Assembly (NCBI GenBank): GCA_037349105.1
Contig: JAYJMM010000083.1
Location: 1,426,001-1,490,000, forward strand
Direction of reading: 5' to 3'
Source of the DNA: Limnomonas spitsbergensis
Lineage: Eukaryota > Chlorophyta > Chlorophyceae > Chlamydomonadales
Length of the DNA: 64,000 bases
Shown: one piece after another, positions 25,501 to 35,383 of the stretch
Layout: each line of letters opens with the position of its first letter
Numbering within the stretch: the stretch's first letter is position 1
Notes under the pieces: generated by a model
What the model saw: only the letters and a program-made list of their open reading frames with translations
Database searches by the model: none
What the model was told of the DNA's origin: nothing
Position numbers and translations under genes: made by a program

Positions 25501-28485
25501 GGGAGCAGGGCCAGGGCCAGGGCGTACCGCCTTTACCCCGCCACAGCCCGGTGGCCAGGGCCAGGGCATACCGCCTCAGCCCCCGCCACAGCCCGGGGGC
25601 CAGGGCCAGGGCATACCGCCTCAGTTACCACCGCAGCCCGGGATCCAGGGCCAGGGCGTACTGCCTCAGACACCGCCACAGCCCGGGAACCAGGGCCAGG
25701 GCGTACCGCCTCAGCCACCGCCACAGCCCAGGGGCCAGGGCCAGAGCGTACCGCATCAGCCACTGCCGCAGCCCGGGAACCACGGCCAGCGCATACCGCC
25801 ACAGCTCAGGAACCACGGCCAGGGTGTACCGCCTCAGCCACCGCTACAGCCCGGGAACCAGGGCCAGGGCGTACCACCTCAGCCACCGCCACAGCCCGGG
25901 GGCCAGGGCCAGAGCGTACCGCCTCAGCCACCGCCGCAGCCCGAGATCCAGGGCCAGGGCATACCGCCTCAGCCACCCTCACAGCCCAGGGGCCTGGTCC
26001 AGAGCGTACCGCCTCAGCCACCCTCACAGCCCTTGGGCCAGGGCCAGGGCCAGGGCGTACCGCCTCAGCCCCCGCCACAGCCCGGTGGCCAGGGCAGGGG
26101 CATACCGCCTCAGCCCCCGCCACAGCTCGGTGGCCAGGGCCAGGGCATACCGCCTCAGCCACCACCGCAGCCCGGGATCCAGGGCCAGGGCGTACTGCCT
26201 CAGACACCGCCACAGCCCGGGAAGTAGGGCCAGGGCGTACAGCCTCAGCCACCGCCACAGCCCGGGGGCCAGGGCCAGAGCGTACCGCCTCAGCCACTGC
26301 CGCAGCCCGGGAACCAGGGCCAGAGCATACCGCCACAGCTCAGGAACCAGGGCCAGGGCGTACCGCCTCAGCCACCGCTACAGCCCGAGAACCAGGGCCA
26401 GGGTGTAGCGTCTCAGCCACCGCCACAGCCGGGGGGCCAGGGCCAGAGCGTACCGCCTCAGCCACCGCCGCAGCCCGGGAACCAGGGCCAGGGCATACCG
26501 CCTCAGCCACCCTCACTGCCCGGGGGCCAGGGCCAGAGCGTACCGCCTCAGCCACCCTCACAGCCCGTGGGCCAGGGCCAGGGCCAGGGCGTACCGCCTC
26601 AGCCCCCGCCACAGCCCGGTGGCCCGGGCCAGGGCATACCGCCTCAGCCCCCGCCGCAGGCCGGGGGCCAGGGCCAGGGCATACCGCCTCAGCCACCACC
26701 GCAGCCCGGGATCCAGGGCCAGGGCGTACTGCCTCAGACACAGCCACAGCCCGGTAACCAGGGCCAGGGCGTACAGCCTCAGCCACCGCCACAGCCCGGG
26801 GGCCAGGGCCAGAGCGTACCGCCTCAGCCACTGCCGCAGCCCGGGAACCAGGGCCAGAGCATACCGCCACAGCTCAGGAACCAGGGCCAGGGCGTACCGC
26901 CTCAGCCACCGCTACAGCCCAGGATCCAAGGCCAGGGCATACCGCCTCAGCCACCCTCACAGCCCATGGACCAGGGCAAGAGCGTTCCGCCTCAGCCACC
27001 CTCACATCCTGGGGAGCAGGGCAAGGGCCAGGGCGTACCGCCTCAGCCCCCGCCACAGCCCGTTGTCCAGGGCCAGGGCATACCGCCTCAGCCCCAGTAC
27101 AGACCGGGCCAGGTCCAGGGCATACCGCCTCAGCCACCACCGCAGTAAAGGGCGTACTGCCTCAGCCAACGCCACAGCCCGGGAACCAGGGCCAGGGCGT
27201 ACAGCTAAGCCACCGCCACAGCCCAGGGGCCAGGGCCAGAGCGTGCCGCTTCAGCCACTGCCGCAGCCCGGGAACCACGGCCAGAGCATACCGCCACAGC
27301 TCAGGAACCACGGCCAGGGCGTACCGCCTCAGCCCCCGCCACAGCCCGGTGGCCAGGGCCAGGGCATACTGCCTCAGCCCCCGCCACAGCCCGGGGGCCA
27401 GGGCCAGGGCATACCGCCTCAGCCACCACCGCAGCCCGGGATGCAGGGCCAGGGCGTACTGCCTCAGACACAGCCACAGCCCGGTAACCAGGGCCAGGGC
27501 GTACAGCCTCAGCCACCGCCACAGCCCGGGGGCCAGGGCCAGAGCGTACCGCCTCAGCCACTGCCGCAGCCCGGGAACCAGGGCCAGAGCATACCGCCAC
27601 AGCTCAGGAACCAGGGCCAGGGCGTACCGCCTCAGGCACCGCTACAGCCCGGGAACCTGGGCCAGAGCGTACCGCCTCAGCCACCGCCACAGCCCGGGGG
27701 CCAGGGCCAGAGCGTACCGCCTCAGCCACCGCCGCAGCCCGGGAACCAGGGCCAGGGCATATCGCCTCAGCCACCCTCACAGCCCATGGACCAGGGCAAG
27801 AGCGTTCCGTCTAAGCCACCCTCACAGCCTGGGGAGCAGGGCCAGGGCCAGGGCGTACCGCCTCAGCCACCGCTACAGCCCGGGAACCAGGGCCAGGGCG
27901 TACCGCCTCAGCCACCGCCACAGCCGGGGGGCCAGGGTCAGAGCGTACCGCCTCAGCCACCGCCACAGCCCGGGAACCAGGGCCAGGGCATACCGCTTCA
28001 GCCACCCTCACAGCCCGGGGGCCAGGGCCAGAGAGTACCGCCGCAGCCACCCTCACAGCCCGTGGGCCAGGGCCAGGGCCAGGGCGTACTGCCTCAGCCC
28101 CCGCCACAGCCCGGTGGCCAGGGCCAGGGCATACTGCGTCAGCCCCCGCCACAGCCCGGCGGCCAGGGCCAGGGCATACCGCCTCAGCCACCACCGCAGC
28201 CCGGGATCCAGGGCCAGGGCGTACTGCCTCAGCCACCGCTACCGCCCGGGAACCAGGGCCGGGGCGTACCGCCTCAGCCACCGCCACAGCCCGGTGGCCA
28301 GGGCCAGAGCGTACCGCCTCAGCCACCGCCGCTGCCCAAGAATCAGGGCCAGGGCATACCGCCTCAGCCACCCTCACATCCCGGGGTCACGGCCAGGGCG
28401 TACCGCCTCAGCCACCCTCACAGCCCGGGGGCCAGGGCCAAGGCCAGGGCGTACTGCCTCAGCCACCGCCACAGCCTGGGGGCTA
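16500..28485. repeat. Satellite section built from multi-kilobase duplications
   Basis: Long blocks repeat at fixed offsets. Material at 16510-18300 recurs at 20129-21900 (offset 3619), and material from 20129 recurs from 25533 (offset 5404). The second copy extends towards 28260, with a rearranged middle around 23700-24700. Diagnostic variants are the block-specific stop in the PQ frame (cccgggaagtag, near 17200, 20821, 24580 and 26226) and the stretch cagtaaagggcgtactgcc near 18700, 21742 and 27145. These duplications are larger and younger-looking than the 534-bp units to the left. Confidence 0.75.
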
Positions 28486-28754
28486 GGGCCTGCCACCTCG
28501 AGGAACTCGATTCTTCTGTTTTTTCGTTGATGATGCGTTTCGCGGTATCAAGGCCATCAAAAATATCAAGTGTCCTGTCCTTGTTGCCGTCTGTCATTTA
28601 TCTTCTGTCATTTGCCCTCTTGCCCATGTTTCAGATGTCATGCGCAGTATGATGGACAAGCAACGCCACTGTTTGCAGCTTCGCCGTTTCGAAAGGCATG
28701 CATATACCGATATACGGTAACTGGGTATGGTACAATACGTAGACCCGTTTCCTA
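28486..28754. other. Satellite/non-satellite junction, no gene seen
   Basis: Monomer structure stops after gggggctagggcctgccacc, and ordinary AT-richer sequence follows. One satellite frame runs on for about 55 codons past the junction (to 28652), adding a hydrophobic tail, but this looks fortuitous. Confidence 0.6.
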
Positions 28755-28845
28755 CTCTCCTTTTTTTTGTCCCTCTTAGTTAGGCGCCCACGCGGCGGAG
28801 CCTTTTTTGAGCAGGGCCCATAGGTGTAAGGTCATTGACTGTTTG
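28755..28845 (+). repeat. Dispersed tail module (GGCGCCCACGCGG...GTCATTGAC type)
   Basis: A run of T followed by GTCCCTCTTAGTTAGGCGCC and then a conserved stretch ending in AAGGTCATTGAC. The same module occurs at 29235-29430 and four times in each orientation-pair near 61720-63095, downstream of a decayed retroelement. It is a fragment of that element family. Confidence 0.65.
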
Positions 28846-29234
28846 CAGCTAGTGATGCCCTAGTGATGTCTACACAATCTCTGATTTGCTTACTCCGCTT
28901 GCCTCATGCGGCTGCCCTGCCTGTTGTCAAGGTTGTTTTTTGTAAACATCAAGCAAAAGCCCTCCAGGTATGTTGTTGCAATGTCTTTCAGTGACCATTG
29001 CCTGACCTACAGTTGGCAAAGCTTTAAGTGCGTCAAGCTGTGTTTTTCTTGGGCCACCCGCCGTAGGCCAGTTCCCCAGTCAGGGTTTGGTACCACCGGC
29101 CTAGCAGCAATATCCAGTAATTTATCTGGTATCAAGTGTGCAATGCAGATGTTAGCACTGGAAAGTGTTGAGGTTCACAAGATGATGAGCACGATGCTCG
29201 GCACAGTGTGGAGATGACGCAGACGTTTTCAGAG
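28846..29234. other. Intergenic, partial SINE-like fragment
   Basis: Positions 29045-29105 (cttgggccacccgccgtagg and following) match the middle of the SINE-like repeat found in the IF-2 introns. Nothing else is recognisable. Confidence 0.4.
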
Positions 29235-29430
29235 GCTAGCACTTTCTTTGCCCTTCTTTGCCAATCTTTTGTCTGTCCCTTCAATTTATATCCCTTTTCC
29301 CCTCCTTTTTCCCCTGTCCCCAGGTGTTTGTTTCGTTATGTCCTCCAAACTCTTTTGTAAGGCGCCCACGCGGGCACGCGGCCGAGCCTCTTTTTTAGCA
29401 GAGCCCAGAGGTGTAATGTCATTGACACAG
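29235..29430 (+). repeat. Second dispersed tail module near the satellite edge
   Basis: This matches 61580-61790 and 62485-62720 over the pyrimidine-rich part (tcccttttcccctcctttttcccc), the GTGTTTGTTT segment and the GGCGCCCACGCGG core ending in GTCATTGACA. The fragment is truncated on its left. Confidence 0.65.
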
Positions 29431-30039
29431 TAGAGATGCTGAGTGTTGAAGGCTCTCAAGCACGGAGGCCCTGCGCGTTGCGGGAGCGAGTGGCGTGGGT
29501 GAGCTTGCAGGATTGCCTAAGGCATTTGGCAGCATTGGAGGGCCTAGCCATAGCTGCTAGATAGGCTTCGGCATTCTTCTACACTCTGCCACTGTGGGGG
29601 TTAGGCTGGCCAACCTGGCTTAAGCAACGAGCATAGGCCCCCCATTATGCTTTGTTTCTCAGGTTGGGGGGAATTATGAGCCCTTGATGGGACGTTCATC
29701 CTTTGGTCTTATAAGAATTGGTTCCGATCTCAAGTCTCCATTATATTACTATCATAGTTTCTAAATCATGAGTTGAATCTGTCACCTACTTACAGTACTC
29801 TGGTTCCACGTACTGTGCGCATCTATCTTAATGATTTACACAGACGGATAGTTCACACATTTTAAAACACTTAAACTCACTGAAGTTTCGCTTTCGCATC
29901 ACCCAGTTTTCACATATCTTCACTCAAACTTTCTTGTTTTCTTCTTCTTAATTTTCGAGGAAGGACCGACACCTTAAAGTGTGATTCTAGAGAGAGGGAC
30001 AAGTGTGAAAGAAGGTTCCTAGGGAGTCAAAACCCACTG
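29431..30039. other. Intergenic, no feature recognised
   Basis: I see no conserved coding frame, RNA gene or repeat in this stretch. The right half is AT-richer. Confidence 0.4.
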
Positions 30040-30245
30040 TTGCTGTTGCATCTTGCATGGGAGCTGCTGCTTCTGTTGTTGCATCATGCATGGGAGTTGC
30101 TGCTGCTGCAGCGTCCTACATGGGGCTGTTGCTGATGTTGCATCCTGAATGGGGGCTGTTGCTGTTGCATCCTGCATGGGAGCTGTTGCTGCTGCTGCAG
30201 CATCCTGCATGGGAGCTGTGGGAGCTGGAGGGTCTATCCCCTGCA
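30040..30245. repeat. Minisatellite of about 27-33 bp (GGGAGCTGCTGCTGCTG...GCATCCTGCAT)
   Basis: Six to seven degenerate copies of a unit containing gggagctgttgctg and catcctgcat. On the minus strand it would read APMQDATA-like repeats. It seems to be a non-coding minisatellite. Confidence 0.7.
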
Positions 30246-30673
30246 TGTGAGTTTCTGCTCCTACTTTTGCATGGGAGCTGTAACCGGCGCTACCTTCTTG
30301 GTAGCTGCATGGGGGGGGGAGCGCTTTCCTTGTCAGCTGCCCTCGAGCAAGGCAGAATTCGTCGCTCTTTCGTCCATAGGAGGAGCACGGTACAGGAATC
30401 GCTATCTTGATTGACATTTCCTATAACCTGTTGTCCAGGGTACTCGATCTCAAACTTTGACTGTTCGACACGCTACGACTTTTAGGAACGGCATTATAGG
30501 CCTGGTGTACAGCTGTAACGACGACAGCGTTTATAATTGAAGGAGTTAATTAACAGTATTTATGATTTATAAATATCCGTCGTCCCCCCCTTTTCCCCCC
30601 ATCGGCATCCCCCCTTGTGTGGATGGACACTTACTGGTGACCTGACTGCAGTCAATCCACGCACGAACATGTT

Positions 30674-31279
30674 TTGAACTTCCGGATTTGCAGTTTTGAC
30701 CATAATCGACATACGATGAGTTGCCTTAACCACGCGTTGAAATGCACGAAGTATTATGATGAAACCTTCTCAAATGGACCCAGACATACTTGCAAGTTCA
30801 GGGACATCAATCAAACCTCTCAGAACGCGACCGACGACAGCACCCCTCCTTCTACTGGTCAGACGGGGCCAAGACACCAGAGGGAGCATGCTCATGATTT
30901 ACCTACCTTCCCTGCCCAGAGGCCATGGCCGACCGCTGACCCATCAGCTTGCAACGCTATGCATGCCCACACGCAGGCGATCATTGCTCCCCATGCGCAC
31001 CTTCTTACTGCCCAGAGGCCATGGCCGACCGCTGACCCATCAGCTAACAACGCTATGCATGCCCACACGCATGCTATCCTTGCTCCCCGTGTGCACATTC
31101 TTTATGCCATGAGGCCATGGCTGACCACTGACCATCCAACATGCAAAGCCATGCATGCCCACATGCATACAACGCTTACTCCCCCTGAGCAGCTTCTCCT
31201 TGCTTTGAGACCATTTTGCTCCGTGCTTTTCGAAAACAGTACTGGGAGCGATTACGATGAGCTCGGAGCATGGAACTAG
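30674..31279 (+). CDS. Unrecognised 201-residue ORF with three 32-residue repeats
   Basis: The frame opens at ATG 30674 and stops at 31277-31279. Its C-terminal half has tandem 96-bp repeats starting at 30919, 31015 and 31111, with a decayed fourth at 31207. Each encodes a 32-residue unit containing RPWPTADP or RPWLTTDH and NAMHAH or KAMHAH. Copies differ at many positions, yet the frame stays open and the length stays exactly 96 bp. His-rich and Pro-rich segments dominate. No known domain is visible. It could be a transposon-borne or lineage-specific protein, or simply a minisatellite with an open frame. No promoter, intron or neighbour supports it, so the coding call is weak. Confidence 0.3.
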   Translation: MNFRICSFDHNRHTMSCLNHALKCTKYYDETFSNGPRHTCKFRDINQTSQNATDDSTPPSTGQTGPRHQREHAHDLPTFPAQRPWPTADPSACNAMHAHTQAIIAPHAHLLTAQRPWPTADPSANNAMHAHTHAILAPRVHILYAMRPWLTTDHPTCKAMHAHMHTTLTPPEQLLLALRPFCSVLFENSTGSDYDELGAWN

Positions 31280-31289
31280 GCGCCGGTCG

Positions 31290-31434
31290 GCCACCGACGC
31301 CAGAAAAAAAGTCTGAAAAAAACCCGACCACTCCGGAACCCTGGCATCGGCGCCAGCCGATGCCAGAATGCTATTTTTAGGCCACGCGTCGGCGTCAGCC
31401 GACACGTTTTACACGCTCGTCGGCTAAATCGATT
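31290..31434. other. Cluster of short hairpins with a GTCGGC/GCCGAC theme
   Basis: At least two perfect stems: TGGCATCGGC, 4-nt loop, GCCGATGCCA near 31342-31365; and GTCGGC, loop GTCA, GCCGAC near 31388-31403. A weaker stem (GTCGGCCACCGAC) lies near 31292-31305 and a free GTCGGC near 31419. All sit between the repeat ORF and a small ORF. Confidence 0.6.
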
Positions 31435-31602
31435 ATGTCGAACTCCGAAATCCAAGAGGGTCCTATCGTGGTTCCTATAGTTATCAATGACGAAGTAGAA
31501 GCCCCAGCTCTAAACGCAGAAGAACAGAAGGCTAAGATGAAACGGCCAGCAACTTTTTTAGGGATCTCCTTTATGGGGGACTGTACAAAAAGTGTGCCTT
31601 GA
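31435..31602 (+). CDS. Small unrecognised ORF, 55 codons
   Basis: ATG at 31435, TGA at 31600-31602. The product begins MSNSEIQEGPIVVPIVINDE, is acidic in its first half and ends GDCTKSVP. Composition looks protein-like (balanced hydrophobic, acidic and basic residues, no repeats), unlike surrounding random frames. It could be a first exon or a fragment of a mobile-element protein. It has no recognisable domain. Confidence 0.2.
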   Translation: MSNSEIQEGPIVVPIVINDEVEAPALNAEEQKAKMKRPATFLGISFMGDCTKSVP

Positions 31603-31911
31603 AAAAAAAGTGACTAAAAAAAACGCACACCAAACCTACTATGCCGAAGCGACGGCTGACGACGCTCCGCAGGCACAGGCCAGGGGTGGGTTGCCACGAA
31701 GTGTTCTACCGCAAGCGCGGCCTCGATCAAAAGCAGCGCATTAGCAATGCGATTCCATTGTACCCAACGTCGGGTGTAGGCGATATGTATTCGAAAAGCT
31801 TTTTGGGCGCGCGGCGATGACACCTCTCGCCCGCCACCCACCCAACGTAATCGTCCGTGACTAATGCTTTACTGGTGTTAGATTTGCGTTAGCTAGCTTA
31901 TATGATTCCAA
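31603..31911. other. Intergenic, no feature recognised
   Basis: No coherent ORF or repeat identified. Confidence 0.35.
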
Positions 31912-33234
31912 GGGCCCAATTCCACTTGTCACCGGAACGCGGAAATGGCTTGCCAGGGGCGCGTTCACATTGGGGGTGATCCGAGCCAAAAGTGGGCGCC
32001 GTACAGAATTCTGAGATGATCCTAACTACATCCACACTAGAGGCGCGAGTTGGGCGACAGTTAGTCGTTGTACTTTTGTGTACATCTAGGATCATTTCAG
32101 AAACGACCTCCCGAGGTAGTGTCCAAGAATGATCCAAATGATCCTGCCACGCTGGCTAGGTCAGGGTTCACGCAAACTCAAAACTATGTCGATTGAATGC
32201 ATACTTGTCTCATTCGTTTACGTGCTTGTTATTTTGGAACGGGTGTGATTAAGCAAAATGTTTCATCGAGGCGGAAAGGTGCTGTGCAATGGCAAAATGG
32301 AGAGTCTCGGTCGGTACATGCTCTGGTACAAGCTTGAGATCCCTGCGCGATTTCTCTCGTGTTCACAGCAACAGTGATAAGCGCGCCACGATGATTGTGG
32401 TGTGTTGATATCAGAACTTGACTGTGAAATCGTCTGTGGCTGACGGGTTCCTGCAAGTAGCTGAAACTGGCAAGAGAGTAGGCAAACAAGATCCATACTA
32501 ATGCAACGAAGAATCCCAACGACTGGATTGGAGCCAATGTGAACGCGCCCCAGCTCACCCTCCCCAATTCCACTTGTAACCGGAATGGCACCGGAACGCC
32601 AGCATGGCGCTGCCGTACCCGTTAAGTGCCATATTTTGCATCGCTCCTATTTTGAGCGATGCAAAAATACTTCGCATCAACGCTCCGACAGCGTGGACAA
32701 CTTCGTCCTCATCTTCAAATTTTCATCGCTGTCATTTTCGTTCGTTCTGAATACTCATTTCGCCCGTTCCTACTGCCATGGCCGCTTATCCTTAACAGGA
32801 TCCTCATTTGAATCTTTCCCGCGTAGAAGCTGGCACCGATCTGGCCAACCCAATGGTGAATGTCGACGTGTGCCCCTTAGCAGTCCCTCCGATCGCCTGG
32901 GCTATCGTTTAGCAGCGGCCTGCATTTGCTACACCCAACTTCGACAGTGCCGGGGCATCCCTGGCTGCACGTACCTTGCAACTCGACATTTTGTCAAGCA
33001 GGACAATCATGCTAAGCGAGAAAAGTAGACAGACCAATCTAGATACACGAAACGATAAGGCAAATGCCTGACAGGCTGTTCAGAAAGATTCGGTCTCATC
33101 CGTACCCGAACACATTCCGGATACAAGTGGAATTGCATTTCAACTTTTTTCAGCCAGCGTGGCTGAAGCCTCGCCCAACCAGATAAACCGCCACCAGAAC
33201 GTGTTCCGTCGAGCGCCCTAGTGGAATTGGGCCC
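31912..33234. mobile_element. Nested element bounded by 15-bp inverted repeats GGGCCCAATTCCACT
   Basis: GGGCCCAATTCCACT at 31912-31926 is perfectly inverted as AGTGGAATTGGGCCC at 33220-33234. A second left-type end (CCCAATTCCACTTGTAACCG) lies at 32563, just right of an inserted element, and an inner right-type end (CAAGTGGAATTG) near 33123. The simplest reading is a TIR element of roughly 0.67-1.3 kb interrupted by, or duplicated around, the insertion at 31956-32551. There is no transposase ORF, so it is non-autonomous. Confidence 0.6.
31956..32551. mobile_element. MITE-like insertion with GGGGCGCGTTCACATTGG ends
   Basis: The 18-bp sequence GGGGCGCGTTCACATTGG at 31956-31973 is perfectly inverted at 32534-32551. 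The same terminal motif (GGGGCGCGTTCACA) bounds another element at 34793-35383, so this is a family. No convincing target-site duplication is seen and there is no internal transposase. Confidence 0.7.
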
Positions 33235-34109
33235 CAACTACAACAAAAACGTCGCTAACTTAGTGTAATTTGGCAGCTTCCGGTACGGCAGAATGTGTCA
33301 TCCTGCGTCATCCTGAACATGAGAGGCCACGATGTGCCTGGAGAGTACTACAATGCGTCCTGGGCCGTCAATACAGTGACCCTAGGCATCATTGGAACGC
33401 TCCATGTGATAACGTTGGCCTCGATGCTAACCGAAGCGGCGTTTGACTGACGTGGCATTGTAAGGCACAAGGACATGAGGTTATTTCAGTGCTAACCCTG
33501 CCTCGAGATTGTAGCGAAACGTCGTGGACATGAAGATCCTCGTAGTTGACGAGATGCAATCTGTCCCCGACGAGTAGGATGCGTCCAAGATTCGGTGCAG
33601 TCAGAAGGCATAAAAACACGCCTGGCACCTGGAAAACGGATTACGGCGTAATCGCACAGCACTGCTTCCCACCCTTGATTGCTGAGTCAGACCTGGCCAG
33701 GCACGTTCTGTTCTTCTTGATCTCGTCCTGCGTGTCGCATTTCATGTCGGGGAATTGTTTTGTACCATTGATCTTCCTCATTGGCCTGGCTCACCCAACG
33801 CAATCGTCGATCTGAGTGTGGACACGACGTGCATGTCTGCATGACATCCCTGAGCCACAAAGAACAGGGTCCGATTGATGCTTAGTCTATGCTGATTACA
33901 TTTGAAAACATACGACATTTAAGATACAATCATAGAGAAGGGAGCCATGAAGGGATTCTGGGGCAAGGATTCAAACGGCCCCACGGGTTTTGGGCGACAC
34001 CTAATTTTTCTGGTGGAATACGACGCAAAAATGAGCGACCACAAAGGCGCGTGTCGACGCTAAACATTAGAGTCAGATTAGGCGTCGCTTCTCTGGTGAA
34101 ATGAGGCCC
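33235..34109. other. Intergenic, no feature recognised
   Basis: Several short random frames, none with recognisable domains or repeats. Confidence 0.35.
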
Positions 34110-34112
34110 TAA

Positions 34113-34525
34113 GAGGTCGGTCAGATTGCGTTACGTTTGAGGTTGCGTTTGACAGTAGCGTTTGGGTCGCGTCTGGATTTCGCGTCTGATCTGACGCGAA
34201 ACTGGCCACACTGCGTTTGGGCAAGACGTCAGGGCAAGACGACGTCAGGGCATGACATGGTACACTTTTGTGCGAATTCTGACTCCCAGCGACTAGGGGT
34301 TGATACCTTATACTGTAACATATATAGTGTTCATGCCCAGCTTAAGATGAAGCTTAAGCTGGAATTCAAGGAAAAATCTCAAACGCGAAACGTCACCCCC
34401 CCCCTCCTCCGCGTCTGCGTTTGGCGTTTGGGCACGTTGCGTTTCGCGTTTGGGCCAGTGTGACCGGCGTCGCGTTAGCACTTTTCCTGACGCAACCCCA
34501 AACGTAACGCAGTCTGACCGACCTC
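34113..34525. mobile_element. 413-bp MITE with TAA target-site duplication (Harbinger-like)
   Basis: Termini are inverted repeats of about 35 bp, starting GAGGTCGGTCAGATTGCGTT at 34113 and ending with the complementary CTGACCGACCTC at 34525. Direct TAA trinucleotides flank it exactly (34110-34112 and 34526-34528). A 3-bp TAA duplication is characteristic of the PIF/Harbinger superfamily. The interior has many CGTTTGGG or GCGTTTGG subrepeats and no transposase. Confidence 0.85.
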
Positions 34526-34792
34526 TAAGACTCTCAATTTCGCCAGTTCCCAGCGCCTTTCCGCCTTGATAAAATTTTGTTGATAATCAACCCCTCTACA
34601 AAATAGCAAACACGTCCACATATGCGACACGAATGCACGTACCGGTAATCGACCTAGTTTGAGTTTGCGTAAATCCATCCCCCAACAGGGGGCCTCGGTG
34701 CTCTAGATGGCGCCCACGGAAGGTTTGACCGTCGAATTTTTTGTTGCGCATGTTGAAGTTGAAGTCTTACACGTCCCCTGTTGGTTTTGATT

Positions 34793-35383
34793 CCTGGGGC
34801 GCGTTCACACATGGGCCCAATTGCGACAGTTGGCAAATTGGAAGAGACAGCGCGACATTTGCGAATCTTGCCGTACCAATTGGGACTCGCTTTTTCGATA
34901 ATTGGGAGCGGTTACCCAATTGCGGGGGGGTTGGGCAATTGGAGATTCCACACTTGGTTCGCGATTCGCAATTGGCCACGCTGGCATTCTGTGGTCAATA
35001 TGTTGGTCAGAGGCCGGACAGTTAAGAGCTAGGTAGAGCCTGATGTCGACACACACCTATGCGTGTTGTTACTTCAGCGGTGGATGTTAAATAGTATGGA
35101 ACCTTACTTCCACTTGTACGCGAAACGCCCCATGGAAGTACTTTCCAGCGTGTCCACGAGACACCGCTCTCACATGTACGAATTGGGCTGACAGACAAGC
35201 GGAAATGCATGTCAAGGACACAAAAGTATGAATACTGGTCAATGGGCGCCAATTGTTGAGACTGTGAACGCCAGCAATTAGGCCTGCCATCCCAAACAAT
35301 TGGAGACGTGTTTTCGACAATTGCGAATCTTGCCGTACCAATTGGGCATCGCACAATTGGCCCATGTGTGAACGCGCCCCAGG
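34793..35383. mobile_element. 591-bp MITE-like element with GGGGCGCGTTCACACATGGG ends
   Basis: A 25-bp terminal sequence at 34793-34817 is inverted at 35359-35383 with one extra C in the left arm. The interior is rich in CAATTG and repeats AATTGCGAATCTTGCCGTAC-like sequence near both ends (around 34858 and 35319). It shares its terminal motif with 31956-32551. No clean target duplication is seen. Confidence 0.75.

Larger units (their letters stand above)
1..28485. repeat. 28.5-kb GC-rich satellite of 45-bp monomers
   Basis: The whole interval is built from one monomer family. Read in one plus frame the typical monomer is PPQPPPQPGNQGQGV (45 bp); variants are 33 bp (PPQLRNQGQGV) and 51 bp (ending VGQGQGQGV). 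Nearly all length changes are multiples of three. Most monomers carry a CCCGGG hexamer and a GTAC or ATAC junction. The left edge lies outside the window; the right edge is abrupt near 28485. In the PQ frame the array is broken by TAG codons (CAG changed to TAG) and single-base indels, for example near 14905 and 15569. The other two plus frames read as RLSHRHSPGTRARAY-like and ATAREPGPGRTASAT-like repeats, and the minus strand reads as AEAVRPGPGSRAVAV-like. No frame shows evidence of coding selection. A proline/glutamine-rich structural protein gene that decayed into satellite is an alternative I cannot exclude. Confidence 0.93.

Noticed and set aside
274..28377. Many minus-strand open frames reading AEAVRPGPGSRAVAV-like repeats
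   Set aside because: They are the reverse frame of the 45-bp satellite, break once per 534-bp unit at the same position, and have no start context or domain.
1..28485. CRISPR array
   Set aside because: Monomers are contiguous, with no unique spacers, in eukaryotic DNA.
32585..33028. 147-codon plus-strand ORF
   Set aside because: It lies inside a TIR element and shows no domain, repeat or codon signal.
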